The position numbers and the translations under genes are program-made. This document shows positions 36,796-47,701 of a DNA stretch of 64,000 bases, in pieces. The stretch comes from Planctomycetia bacterium (GTDB taxonomy: Bacteria > Planctomycetota > Planctomycetia > Pirellulales > JACPPG01): positions 48,008 to 112,007 of the forward strand of contig JACPPG010000036.1 of NCBI GenBank assembly GCA_016191115.1. The letters are read 5' to 3'. The notes below the pieces were generated by a model that was given only the letters and a program-made list of their open reading frames with translations, did no database searches and had not been told where the DNA came from. Each line of letters opens with the position of its first letter. Within the stretch, counting starts at the first letter, position 1.

Positions 36796-38498
36796 CTACC
36801 ACCGTTTCTCGTTCGGCGATCGTGCGACTGCTATGGCTGCAAAGCCGTGGCCGGCGACGTCGCATGTGGGGACGGTTTTGCCGGCCGCGACGATTGATTC
36901 TCTCCGCCGTGGCCTGCGCCCTGGCGGTCGTCTGGCTCGGCAACGCAGCCATGACGGTCTGGTGCCGCGAAACCGCGTCGCCGCAAACGCTGCGTGCGCT
37001 GTTGTCGCTGGGCCTGGCGCTGTACGCCGTCTGGCATTTTGCGAAGGCGGCCTTTTTTAAGCCCGAAAGCCCGTTTGACTGGACGCCCGCCGAGTACGAG
37101 CTCTTGGCGGCGATGCCGCTGCGGCCGCGCGACCTGGTGACCTACCAGCTCGCTTCGGTCACGGTGACGACGTTTCTCAAGGCGGGACTGTTCACGCTGC
37201 TTCTATTGCCCGATCTGCGCTGCGTTCCGCTGGGGATGGTCGGGGTGCTGCTCGCGATGATGCTGTTGGAGATGCTTCGCATGGCGATCGACATCGCCAC
37301 GTGGGGCATGGGACGCGGCGCGTTTATGGTGTATCGCACCATGGTCGTCGCGGGGTTGGTGGCCGGCGGATTTACGTGTGGCGCCGTCGTCGCGCGCGAC
37401 GACGCGCTCTTTGGTCGGATCAATTTGGGCGAAGGCCTGCTGCACCGCCTCTTGGATATCCTCGTGCGCGTGAACGACTCGGTGGTCGGCTACGCGGCGG
37501 CGCCGTTTCAACCGTTCATCGACCTTGTCCTGGCCGACAAGGTGTCCGCAACCGAAGTGGGACTGCTCGCGGCCGCGGTGGGCATCGTGACGGGGCTGGC
37601 CGCAGGCGCGATCGGTTTGTATGCCGTTACTTCTCGGCGCGTGGCAGAGCGGGAACAACGTGCATACAGTGCCCACGGGGCCGCGGTCGGCGATCTGTTC
37701 ATCGGGGCGCGCGAGGAAGCGCTTGGCCCGACGGACGCCATCGACGTTCGATGCCGACTGCCGCACATCCCGCGCTTGGGCGGCGCCGGCGCACTTGCCT
37801 GGCGGCAACTGATTGGCGCCCGCCGTCACTGGGGCAGCCTGTTGACGGCGATGATCGCGCCTGCCGTGTTCGCGCTGGCCCCGTGTTTTGTGATTGCCGA
37901 TCCCCACATCGCGTTTCTGGCGACCCTGGGCACGCTGGCGTTCTACACCTTCCTGCTGTTGCCCACCGCGGTCCGCTTCGATTTCCGTCGCGACCTCGAT
38001 CGATTGGCGGTACTCAAGGGCCTCCCCATCACGCCCGCGGCGGCGGCGATCGGCCAGACGGTCGTGCCCGTGCTGATCGCCACCGCTTTCCAGAGTGGCG
38101 TGCTGGCCTTTGCGATCGGTGCCCGGTCGCTGCCGCCGCATCTGTTGTTCACGGCGATACTCGTGATGGTTCCGCTGAACGTGCTGGTGTTCGGCCTCGA
38201 AAACCTCATCTACCTGCTTTACCCCTACCGCGTGCAGCAGGAGGGGCTGGAGATTTTCCTGCGCACGATTCTCACCTTCACCGGTAAGGGCCTGCTGTTT
38301 GTCGTCGGACTGGGAGCCATGTCCGCCTGGGGCTTCGCCGCCGCCGCGTTGGCAAATTGGGCCGGCACCGCCGCTAGCGCGTATACCTTGTTCGCCGCTG
38401 GCATGATCGCCGGTCCGGCGCTATTGGCCGTGCTCGTGCTCTACGGGCTATCTTGGGCCTATCGAGATATGAACCCGATCGAAGACCTTCCGCGGTGA
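36792..38498 (+). CDS. ABC transporter permease
   Basis: A 568-residue membrane protein with about 12 hydrophobic segments. Its start overlaps the ATPase stop codon (ATGA). A cytoplasmic region of about 100 residues (300-400, including AGALAWRQLIGARRHWGSLL) splits the two membrane halves. The layout fits ABC-2 type exporters of unknown cargo found in planctomycetes. It has no periplasmic binding protein, which agrees with export. Confidence 0.88.
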   Translation: MTTTVSRSAIVRLLWLQSRGRRRRMWGRFCRPRRLILSAVACALAVVWLGNAAMTVWCRETASPQTLRALLSLGLALYAVWHFAKAAFFKPESPFDWTPAEYELLAAMPLRPRDLVTYQLASVTVTTFLKAGLFTLLLLPDLRCVPLGMVGVLLAMMLLEMLRMAIDIATWGMGRGAFMVYRTMVVAGLVAGGFTCGAVVARDDALFGRINLGEGLLHRLLDILVRVNDSVVGYAAAPFQPFIDLVLADKVSATEVGLLAAAVGIVTGLAAGAIGLYAVTSRRVAEREQRAYSAHGAAVGDLFIGAREEALGPTDAIDVRCRLPHIPRLGGAGALAWRQLIGARRHWGSLLTAMIAPAVFALAPCFVIADPHIAFLATLGTLAFYTFLLLPTAVRFDFRRDLDRLAVLKGLPITPAAAAIGQTVVPVLIATAFQSGVLAFAIGARSLPPHLLFTAILVMVPLNVLVFGLENLIYLLYPYRVQQEGLEIFLRTILTFTGKGLLFVVGLGAMSAWGFAAAALANWAGTAASAYTLFAAGMIAGPALLAVLVLYGLSWAYRDMNPIEDLPR

Positions 38499-38642
38499 AG
38501 GCGCGATGCTCGCTCGACGAGTTCCTAGGACTTGCCCACCCTGACCCGTGGAACGCTGCGCGAGTGCAAAGCACAGCGCGATACGGCAAGCTGTCCGGCC
38601 GCACGGGGACGTTTCGCCTCGGAGGAACGGAAGCACGCCCTC

Positions 38643-40715
<2,073 letters not shown>

Positions 40716-40752
40716 GGGGAAGCACCTTCCGTGGGATCAAGACGGGTGGCGA

Positions 40753-40772
40753 GTACAACCGCCATATTGTAC
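40753..40772. promoter_or_regulatory. Palindrome upstream of uvrB, candidate LexA site
   Basis: GTACAA, eight bases, TTGTAC: a perfect inverted repeat 38-57 bases upstream of the uvrB GTG. The half-site shares GTACA with the repeats in the lexA promoter, though the spacing differs (8 against about 13-14). Assignment to LexA is inferred. Confidence 0.45.
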
Positions 40773-40804
40773 CGCGAACGTCAACGCGGCGCCGGACCGC
40801 TGTC

Positions 40805-41092
40805 TCAACTCGCCGGAGGCGGTGCAGCGGTTTGCGCGGGCGGTTTGCGCTTGTGGACGGCGTCGATGATGCCGAAGATCAACGCGGCGAACGCAATCAG
40901 TTGACAAACTCCCTTGATGCCAACCAGCAGACGGTCGCCTCCGGGCAGCGCCCCCGCGACGAAGACGCCGATAATTGCGATCAATAGAAGCATGCCGCGG
41001 GGCAAGACCTGGCTGACTCGCCAGAGACCCACGATCGCGAAGACGAATACGACGATCACGACGATCAGAAACGCAATCCCGAATGCATCCAT
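40805..41092 (-). CDS. Small membrane protein
   Basis: A 95-residue protein with three hydrophobic segments (FGIAFLIVVIVVFVFAIVGL, MLLLIAIIGVFVAGAL, LIAFAALIFGIIDAV) and a Pro/Ala-rich tail. GGAGG lies six to seven bases before the ATG at 41092. No family is recognised. It lies between uvrB and the cupin gene, same strand. Confidence 0.75.
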   Translation of the reverse strand: MDAFGIAFLIVVIVVFVFAIVGLWRVSQVLPRGMLLLIAIIGVFVAGALPGGDRLLVGIKGVCQLIAFAALIFGIIDAVHKRKPPAQTAAPPPAS

Positions 41093-41132
41093 TTCTTGCC
41101 CTCCGTTCGCTGCGTCAACGCATCGATCAGAG

Positions 41133-41885
41133 TCACCCGTACAGCTTGTGGCACGCTTCGTAGCTGAGCTTTTTGGCGCGCACCATGCCGCCAGCCAGCT
41201 TTTCCCCCACGGGGTCGAGGTATAGCCGGCCCGTGGGTTCGCTGTTCTCCGGGTTGATGCCCATCACGTGCAGGTTGAAGATGAAGGCCGGCTCGGTGAT
41301 GGCCTTGAACCAGTGCACGTTGTCCTTGTAGTCCGAGATCGTCGAGCACTCGCCCGGCGCGAACTTCCGGTCGATCGTCGGGCGGATGATGTAGTGCTCG
41401 GGCTCGTCCTTGAGGCGGTCGTAGTGCCGGCCGCGGAGGTCCCCTTTGAGGATCAGGAACGCCGTGGCCATGTTGTTGTGGCCGTGCGGCACCACGGAGC
41501 GATCCTTCTTCAAGGCGAAGATCTGCTTGCCGAACACCAGGTTCGTCGGCAGCCCTTCGACTTCGGGGAACTTGAAGCGCAGGCTCAGGGCGCCATTGTC
41601 GACGAACTTCACGCCCGCGCTAAGCCGGTCGAAATCCAAGAGCGCCAGCACGTCCGCCAGCGGCACCTGGCGGAACAGCTCCTCGACCTTGGCCTGCCAC
41701 TGGATTTGCTCGAGCTTCTGACCCTTCAACTCCGCGCCAAGCTGATTGACGTCGTTGAGCCAACGGGCCGCGGCAGGGCGCACCTCGCCGGCCAATAGGT
41801 CGTGCTGGAAGACGGTCTCCAAAAGCGAGAACGTCAAGAGAGTGCCCAGCGTATCGCGGGTGAACTGGCGGCGGGAGAGTGGCAT
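41133..41885 (-). CDS. Tat-type exported cupin-like protein
   Basis: A 250-residue protein. The start MPLSRRQFTRDTLGTLLTF holds a twin-arginine motif. The core has cupin-like metal ligands: VPHGHNNMATAFLILKGDL (His, His) and later YKDNVHWFKA (His). The arrangement recalls cysteine dioxygenase/thiol dioxygenase cupins, but I cannot assign a substrate. The 40 bases before the ATG are a C-rich run on the coding strand (G-rich on the plus strand, 41886-41925) instead of a ribosome site. It is divergent from the P450 gene. Confidence 0.75.
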   Translation of the reverse strand: MPLSRRQFTRDTLGTLLTFSLLETVFQHDLLAGEVRPAAARWLNDVNQLGAELKGQKLEQIQWQAKVEELFRQVPLADVLALLDFDRLSAGVKFVDNGALSLRFKFPEVEGLPTNLVFGKQIFALKKDRSVVPHGHNNMATAFLILKGDLRGRHYDRLKDEPEHYIIRPTIDRKFAPGECSTISDYKDNVHWFKAITEPAFIFNLHVMGINPENSEPTGRLYLDPVGEKLAGGMVRAKKLSYEACHKLYG

Positions 41886-41925
41886 CGGGGGGTTAGGGGG
41901 TTGGGGACTAGGGGTTGGGGGAAGC
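41886..41925. other. G-rich telomere-like tract (G-quadruplex candidate) in the cupin leader
   Basis: The plus strand carries GGGGGGTTAGGGGGTTGGGG, then ACTAGGGGTTGGGGG. At least four G-runs in 35 bases can form a G-quadruplex. A second tract of the same kind (CCCTAACCCCCAACCCC on the plus strand, 42333-42349) lies just before the P450 ATG, and weaker ones are at 42008-42028 and 26195-26222. Called family H here. Confidence 0.7.
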
Positions 41926-42063
41926 GCCCGGAGGCGGCACACCGGGGCGCCAGTGGGCACCGGACATGCTACGACCCAAGCTGAAACAGAGCAACCAAAT
42001 ATGCGCTAAAGGGGGTTGGGGGATTAGCGGATGCGGGACGTCAATGCCCGTCTTAAGCCGCCA

Positions 42064-42217
42064 AGGGCCGTTCACAGATTCAAGCTTGCTGGCGGCGCAC
42101 CGGCGGGAAAGTGGGACAGGCACCGAGACGCAACGTTGGTCTGAAAGGACTTGCGCTGTTTATGCTCGGAGCCAGTCCCATTTTCCCGCCTCGCCATTTT
42201 GAAAAACCGAATGGCCC
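42064..42217 (-). repeat. Family A palindromic repeat, copy A2
   Basis: Inverted relative to A1. Both 26-nt arms are present. The left outer end AGGGCC is kept; the right end is degenerate (ATGGCCCG). Located between the divergent cupin and P450 genes. Confidence 0.88.
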
Positions 42218-42355
42218 GCCATTAAGCCGCCGCCGGCCTCAAGCCTCCCGCCTTTTTCCCGTGTACAATGGCCCCGCCCGGCAGGCCGGCGGTGAGGGGC
42301 GCAATGCAGCCACGACAAGCCATCGCTGCCCTCCCTAACCCCCAACCCCTGCGTC

Positions 42356-43732
42356 ATGCCCAAGAACCCACCCGGCCCGCGAGACGGCCTGCTCGGCCTC
42401 ACCCTGGGGCTGCGCTTCCGCGCGTGGCCGCTGGAGTTCATCACCGAAATGGGCCGCCGCTACGGCGACCTGACCTACTTCCGCATGGGAGTCTACCGGG
42501 CGTACATCGTCAAGCACCCGCAACTGGTGCGCGAGGTGCTGGTGGGCACGGAGAAGACGTTTCGCAAGCTGCCCCGCCCGATCGAGGCGATCCGCGAGAT
42601 CGACGGCAACGGCATCATCCTCTCCGAGGGGGAATACTGGCGGCGGCAGCGGAAGCTGTTGCAGCCGGCCTTCTACGCCGATCGCCTGGCGCGCTACAGC
42701 GCCGTCGTCGTCGACTACGCGCGGCAGATGCTCGACGGTTGGCAGGATCGCACGACGATCAACGTCGCCGACGAGATGACGCACCTGGCCTGCGCGATCA
42801 TCACCAAGACGCTCTTCGACTACGACTTGCGCGACCAGGCGGACGAGCTGCGCGAGGCGCTGGCGGTGCTTTCGAGCACCTACATCCGCGAGATGTGGGA
42901 CCTGGTCCGCCTGCCGCAGTGGCTGCCCACGCCGCGGAACCTTCGCAAATGGCGGGCGATCGGCACCTTGGACGACGTCATCCGCCGCATCGTCGCGCAG
43001 CGCCGCGCAGACAGCGACCCGCCGGACGACGTATTGACGATGCTCTTGGCGGCGATGGAGCCCGGCGGCTCCGCCGAGCCATTGACCGAGAAGCAGGTCC
43101 GTGACGAGGTGATGAACCTCTTCAACGCCGGGCATGACGCCACGGCGGCCGTGCTGGCCTGGACCTGGTACCTGGTGGCCACGCATCCGGACGTCGAACA
43201 GCGCCTGCTGGCCGAGGTCGATGAGGTGCTTGGCGATCGCACCGCCACGTGGGACGACGTGCCGCGGCTTCGCTACACCGACATGGTGATCAACGAGTGC
43301 CTGCGCCTTTTGCCGGCGCTATGGTCGGTGTTTCCCCGCCAGGCCACGGTCGACACCGAACTAGGCGGCTACCGCGTGCCGAAGGGGAGCTGGATCTACG
43401 TCTTCCCCTATCTCACGCAGCGCGACCCGCGTTTCTTCCCCGACCCCGAGCGGTTCGACCCCGAGCGATTTGCGCCGGGCCGCGTGGAGTCGATCCCGCC
43501 GTACGCCTTCTTCCCATTCAGCGGCGGGACGCACATGTGCATGGGCAACACGTTCGCGATGATGGAAATGAAGTTGATCACGGCCACCGTGCTGCAAAGG
43601 TTCCGCATTTCATTGGCGCCCGGCCACCCACCGGTCGAGCCCGAGGTGCACATCGCCATGCGGCCCAAAGGCGGCCTGCACGTCGAGCTGAGCCGCCGCC
43701 GGCAGCCGGCGCTGGTCGAGACGCGAGAGTGA
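42356..43732 (+). CDS. Cytochrome P450
   Basis: A 458-residue heme monooxygenase. The heme ligand is the Cys in PFSGGTHMCMGN. The ExxR motif is in NECLRLLP. The I-helix is NAGHDATAAVLAWTW, in which the usual catalytic Thr after the acidic residue is Ala. N-terminal text PPGPRDGLLG and GEYWRRQRKLLQPAF is typical of soluble bacterial forms; there is no membrane anchor. The substrate is unknown. No ferredoxin or reductase gene is near. The ATG at 42356 is preceded by a C-rich tract and no ribosome site. Confidence 0.96.
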   Translation: MPKNPPGPRDGLLGLTLGLRFRAWPLEFITEMGRRYGDLTYFRMGVYRAYIVKHPQLVREVLVGTEKTFRKLPRPIEAIREIDGNGIILSEGEYWRRQRKLLQPAFYADRLARYSAVVVDYARQMLDGWQDRTTINVADEMTHLACAIITKTLFDYDLRDQADELREALAVLSSTYIREMWDLVRLPQWLPTPRNLRKWRAIGTLDDVIRRIVAQRRADSDPPDDVLTMLLAAMEPGGSAEPLTEKQVRDEVMNLFNAGHDATAAVLAWTWYLVATHPDVEQRLLAEVDEVLGDRTATWDDVPRLRYTDMVINECLRLLPALWSVFPRQATVDTELGGYRVPKGSWIYVFPYLTQRDPRFFPDPERFDPERFAPGRVESIPPYAFFPFSGGTHMCMGNTFAMMEMKLITATVLQRFRISLAPGHPPVEPEVHIAMRPKGGLHVELSRRRQPALVETRE

Positions 43733-43865
43733 ATTGGAAAAAACGCGCTGATCGTGCACGCGAGCCAGTTGCTCGGAACTCGTAGGATGCTACCTAGACT
43801 CGGTACATTCTTCAATTGCACCCGGGATTTGAAATCCGTGTAGCCCAGATTGGAGTAGAACTCGG

Positions 43866-44741
43866 ATGCCTGACTTGCCGCAGCGCCCTTTCTCCATTCG
43901 CATCTTCGTACCGGACGGCAACGCGGATGGTTTGCGCCTTGTAGAGAAGTCGAATTGGACGGGCGTTGGCGTCGTCTTCAACCGCGGCATCTACAAGCAG
44001 GTCGCCTCGCGCCCCGAGTTTGGCCGCACGGGCGTGTATGTCGTGATTGGGGGCTCCGAAGAAAGTGCCATGCCCACGATCTATGTTGGGGAAGGTGACC
44101 CGGTGAAGGATCGGTTGAACCAGCACTACGTTAAGAAGGACTTCTGGGATTGGGGGGTCTTCTTCGTAACGAAGGACGGAAGCCTGAACAAAGCCCATGT
44201 GCAGCATCTCGAAACCCGCCTGCTTGAACTCGCAAGGACCGCCAAACAGTGCAACTTGGACAACGAGCAGATTCCGACGCCACCAACCCTCTCGGAGGCC
44301 GAGCGCGCCGACGTCGACAGTTTCCTACTCGACATGCTGAGCATCTTCCCATTGCTTGGCCTAGGCGTTTTCGAAAAGACGGAGATGACCCAAAAACCGA
44401 CTCATTTGCTCTATCTGGAAGCCAAGGGGATCAAGGCTAGTGGCTATGAAGACGCCAAGGGGTTCGTCGTCTGCGAAGGATCGCAGTTGGTCAAGCAAGA
44501 AACGCAAATGATCCACAACTACATGTCGACGCTCCGCAAGGATTTCGTGACGCAAGGTGTGGTCGTAGAAAATGGTCAGCACTACATTTTCACACAGGAT
44601 CAGGTTTTCGGGTCGCCTTCCACGGCGGCAGGGGTGATACTCGGTCGCGCCGCGAACGGGCGAATCGAGTGGAAGACAAAGGATGGGAGAACCCTCAAAC
44701 AGATCCAAACAGCGGCAGCGGGAGAAGCCGGGCACGGCTAG
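43866..44741 (+). CDS. GIY-YIG nuclease-like protein with DUF4357 C-terminus
   Basis: A 291-residue protein. The N-terminal part has the GIY-YIG pattern (TGVYVVIGG, then [17 protein letters not shown]). A helical segment with [20 protein letters not shown] follows. The end matches DUF4357 ([31 protein letters not shown]). Such proteins are scattered by horizontal transfer and often sit near restriction or mobile loci. The gene and its right neighbours look less GC-rich than the surroundings. It may cut DNA, but the catalytic Arg/Glu set was not confirmed. Confidence 0.85.
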   Translation: MPDLPQRPFSIRIFVPDGNADGLRLVEKSNWTGVGVVFNRGIYKQVASRPEFGRTGVYVVIGGSEESAMPTIYVGEGDPVKDRLNQHYVKKDFWDWGVFFVTKDGSLNKAHVQHLETRLLELARTAKQCNLDNEQIPTPPTLSEAERADVDSFLLDMLSIFPLLGLGVFEKTEMTQKPTHLLYLEAKGIKASGYEDAKGFVVCEGSQLVKQETQMIHNYMSTLRKDFVTQGVVVENGQHYIFTQDQVFGSPSTAAGVILGRAANGRIEWKTKDGRTLKQIQTAAAGEAGHG

Positions 44742-44868
44742 CAATTCAAGATTCCGGTAAGGACGCCCAGCGGAGCATGAACGCCACCCATCGGTGCCAA
44801 CGCCATCGGTTAAAAGCCAGATCCTCCCGCCTAGCGGATGTACCTGGTGGGGAAAGCAGGAGACAGCT

Positions 44869-45108
44869 ATGTCATCGACTCGAGACGATCTTGACAGCTT
44901 TCATCATTTCGCGGTCGAGAGGTTGGCGAGCGGAGGATCCCCCGCATCCTTGGACGAGCTATTCATGGAGTGGAGCGACAGCCGCTCGCGCGACGAGGTC
45001 AATGACGCGATTCGCCGAGGTCTAGCAGACATTGAAGCCGGTCGGCATCAACCGGCGAATGATGCGATGGAATCGATCCGCCAGCAATTCGGCCTTTCCA
45101 AGGGATGA
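44869..45108 (+). CDS. ParD-like antitoxin of a toxin-antitoxin pair
   Basis: A 79-residue protein, beginning MSSTRDDLDSFHHFAVERLA. AGGAG lies six bases before the ATG. A helical C-terminal part (SRDEVNDAIRRGLADIEAGR) resembles the toxin-binding segment of addiction antitoxins. The stop overlaps the start of the toxin gene (ATGA, 45105-45108), the usual coupling in such operons. It should neutralise and autoregulate. The partner toxin here is interrupted by a stop codon. Confidence 0.75.
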   Translation: MSSTRDDLDSFHHFAVERLASGGSPASLDELFMEWSDSRSRDEVNDAIRRGLADIEAGRHQPANDAMESIRQQFGLSKG

Positions 45109-45413
45109 CGTTTCGCGTCCGCCTGACCGACGCGGCGAGCGGCGACATCCGCGCGATTCTGCGCTGGATTGAAGGGCACTCGGCATCGGGTGCCGAAGCT
45201 TGGAACCAAAGATGGCTTGAGGCTCTGGAATCGCTGGCGTAAAGAGCAGGCGGCCTCGGCTTGGCGCCAGAAAGCGAGGATCACGATGAGCCCATTCGCC
45301 AGCTACTCTTCAAAACAAAGCGCGGACGACCGTACCGGGCATTTTTCGTCGTCCGTGGCGACGACGTATTCGTGTTGCACGTCCGTGGGCCGGGACAGGA
45401 TCTACTTCGTTGA
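45105..45413 (+). pseudogene. ParE-like toxin with in-frame stop codon
   Basis: One frame of 103 codons spells a complete ParE/RelE-fold toxin except for a TAA at codon 46 (45240-45242). Before it: MTFRVRLTDAASGDIRAILR to EALESLA. After it, in the same frame: RAGGLGLAPESEDHDEPIRQ, then LLFKTKRGRPYRAFFVVRGD and DDVFVLHVRGPGQDLLR. A single base change (for example GAA or CAA to TAA) would explain it. No frameshift is needed. The toxin should be dead, or the fragment after the stop may be untranslated. Confidence 0.82.
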
Positions 45414-45452
45414 AATCCGACTCGGCGATCCGCCGCGCCTTCGTTGTCGGCG

Positions 45453-46511
45453 CTAAGCTAGTCCTTCGATGATCCGATCGCCCATCTCAGCGGTGGATAG
45501 TTTCCCGCCCAGGTCGGGCGTTTTGTGGCCTGCCGCCAGCGTGGTTTCGACGGCTCGGCGGATCGCTGCTGCCGCATCCGCGAGCCCAAGCCAGTCGAGC
45601 ATCATCGCGGCGCTCAAGACGGCGGCGATCGGGTTGGCGATGCCGCGGCCGGCAATGTCGGGGGCCGAGCCGTGCACCGGCTCGAACATGCTGGGGAACG
45701 TCCGCTGGGGGTTGGTGTTCGTGCTGGGCGCAAGACCAAGCCCGCCCGCGATCGCGCCGGCCAGGTCCGTAAGGATGTCGCCAAACAGGTTCGAGGCCAC
45801 GATCACGTCGAACGACTCGGGCCGGCGGACCAGGTTCATCGCCGCCGCGTCGGCGTGCTGCTTGTCGCTCTCCACGTCTGGGAACCGCGGCGCGAGCTCC
45901 GCCAGCACGTCGTCCCACAGCACGTAGGCGTGCCGCTGCGCGTTGCTCTTGGTGACCATCGTCAGCCGTCGGCGCCGCGACCGGGCCATGTCGAATCCGA
46001 AGCGCAGGATTCGCTCGATCCCACGCCGCGTGTGCACGGCGGTTTGCACGGCGTACTCGTCGGGCGTGCCGCGGCGGACCCGGCCGCCATTGTCGACGTA
46101 TTCGCCCTCGGAGTTCTCGCGCAGCACGACCAGGTCGATTTCGGCCGGCCCCTTGTCGACGAGCACGCTCTTCAAGCCCGGGTAGAGTTTCGCGGGCCGC
46201 ACGCAGGCGTACTGGTCGAAGCGTTGCCGCAGCGTCACCAAGGGCGCGAGCGTGACGTGATCCGGCAATTCCGCTGGCCAGCCGAGTGCGCCCAGCAGGA
46301 TCGCGTCGAAGGGGCGCAGCACGTCGAGGTAGTCCTCCGCCACCACGCGCCCGGTCTGGCGGTAGTAGTCAAAACCCCACGGGAACTCGACCAGCTCGAG
46401 CGACCACTGCTTCTGGCGTTCTTCCACGGCGCGCAGCACGCGCACCGCCTGGGCCGTGACCTCAGGCCCAATGCCATCGCCCGGATAGACGGCAACCCGC
46501 AGACGCTTCAT
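45453..46511 (-). CDS. Tartrate/isopropylmalate-type NAD-dependent dehydrogenase
   Basis: A 352-residue beta-decarboxylating dehydrogenase. N-terminal RVAVYPGDGIGPEVT is typical. The text FDQYACVRPAKLYPGLKS and VVLRENSEGEYVDNGGRVRR fits the tartrate/D-malate dehydrogenase branch better than LeuB, but substrate assignment is uncertain. Metal and substrate residues occur in FDVIVASNLFGDILTDLAGA, and NAD-binding in FEPVHGSAPDIAGRGIANP. Length is standard. The ATG at 46511 is used. No leucine-pathway gene is near, which also favours a catabolic role. Confidence 0.9.
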   Translation of the reverse strand: MKRLRVAVYPGDGIGPEVTAQAVRVLRAVEERQKQWSLELVEFPWGFDYYRQTGRVVAEDYLDVLRPFDAILLGALGWPAELPDHVTLAPLVTLRQRFDQYACVRPAKLYPGLKSVLVDKGPAEIDLVVLRENSEGEYVDNGGRVRRGTPDEYAVQTAVHTRRGIERILRFGFDMARSRRRRLTMVTKSNAQRHAYVLWDDVLAELAPRFPDVESDKQHADAAAMNLVRRPESFDVIVASNLFGDILTDLAGAIAGGLGLAPSTNTNPQRTFPSMFEPVHGSAPDIAGRGIANPIAAVLSAAMMLDWLGLADAAAAIRRAVETTLAAGHKTPDLGGKLSTAEMGDRIIEGLA

Positions 46512-46642
46512 GGCAATCACTTTCTCGTTTGCAAACGTAAGTGGACGGTGGATCACAAATACGCCCAGGGCACGAACGCGGCCGCAAGGACGCCGAGGTC
46601 CCCATATTACGGCAGCGCGGCCGGGACTGGCAAAGCGCTACT

Positions 46643-46799
46643 CAGGGCCATTCTGTTTTTCAAAATGGCGAGGCGGGAAAATGGGACTGGCTCCGAGCAT
46701 AAACAGCGAAAGCCCTTTCAGACCAACGTTGCGTCTCGGTGCCTGTCCCACTTTCCCGCCGGTGCGCCGCCGGCAAGCTTGAATCTGTGAACGGCCCTG
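46643..46799 (+). repeat. Family A palindromic repeat, copy A3
   Basis: A complete 157-bp copy with perfect 7-bp ends (CAGGGCC at 46643-46649, GGCCCTG at 46793-46799). It ends 13 bases before the stop codon of the gene at 46813-47463. Confidence 0.92.
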
Positions 46800-46812
46800 G
46801 CACATGCTGCCG

Positions 46813-47463
46813 TCAGTAGCCGTAGTGAGCCGCCGCGTGGAGCTTGGCTTGCTCGTCCTCGGCGAGTCCGGCGATCCGCGCGGAATCGAAAGAGTGATCG
46901 CGCGTCAGGTGCTCCCAGTACGTCATGCCGCTGACGCCGGCCTCGGGCACGTCGATCGTCACGAGCCAGATGCGCAGCTCGTCCGCGTTCAGGCTGCGCA
47001 GCCAGCGGCTGGGCGGACGCCCGTGCCGGGCGCGGCGCATGGCGTTGGGCTGGCCGGCGTCGTCTTCGATGGCCCCGCCCGTGGCCGGGCCGGCGCTCGC
47101 GCGCTGCTCGCCGTGGCGGACCGCGGCGGGAACGAGATCGTCATCGAGATAGCCTGAGTGCCCGGTGTAGCGCTCGCCGGTCTGCTTGTGAACGGGGGCG
47201 GTGATCCCGGTGAGCTTCCATCGGCCGTCGACCAGGTTCTCGCGTTCGAACCAGACCCAGGAGTTGTTCTCTGCCAGGGTCCAATGCTCGGGCGTGGAGC
47301 CCGGCTCCTGGGGCGTCGCCGGCTCGGCGGCGCGCATCGAGGCGGCGGCCAGATCGTCGAGCACGTCGGCGCGCAGAACTTCGCCTAGGTTAAAGAGTCC
47401 GAAGCCGACCCAGAACGCAAACCGCCGGCGCGTGATCGGGAAACCGGTGCGAAGACGTTTCAT
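46813..47463 (-). CDS. Hypothetical exported protein
   Basis: A 216-residue protein. GGAGGG lies six bases before the ATG at 47463. The N-terminus (GFPITRRRFAFWVGFGLFNL) looks like a twin-arginine-type signal or anchor. The mature part is Trp- and acid-rich (NNSWVWFERENLVDGRWKLT) and ends near TYWEHLTRDHSFDSARIAGL. No family is recognised. It is a single gene, bounded downstream by repeat A3. Confidence 0.7.
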   Translation of the reverse strand: MKRLRTGFPITRRRFAFWVGFGLFNLGEVLRADVLDDLAAASMRAAEPATPQEPGSTPEHWTLAENNSWVWFERENLVDGRWKLTGITAPVHKQTGERYTGHSGYLDDDLVPAAVRHGEQRASAGPATGGAIEDDAGQPNAMRRARHGRPPSRWLRSLNADELRIWLVTIDVPEAGVSGMTYWEHLTRDHSFDSARIAGLAEDEQAKLHAAAHYGY

Positions 47464-47701
47464 GCAGCCCTCCGGCGAGCTCTGGGGCGCGATCATCGGC
47501 GCGCGAGGTGCTAGGCGCGGACGATGCGCAAAAATGTGCCCAGCGCGTGCCATGAAACTATAGCTCAGCCATGCCTGCTCCCGCTGCAGTCGGGCCGTGC
47601 GGTCACGGGCGGCCGAGCCGGGCGCGCGAGATCGTCCTTACGGGTGCCACTGCTGGCTTGTCCAGCAGTGTGCAGTTCAGTAACGCCAACACAGAGGGGA
47701 A

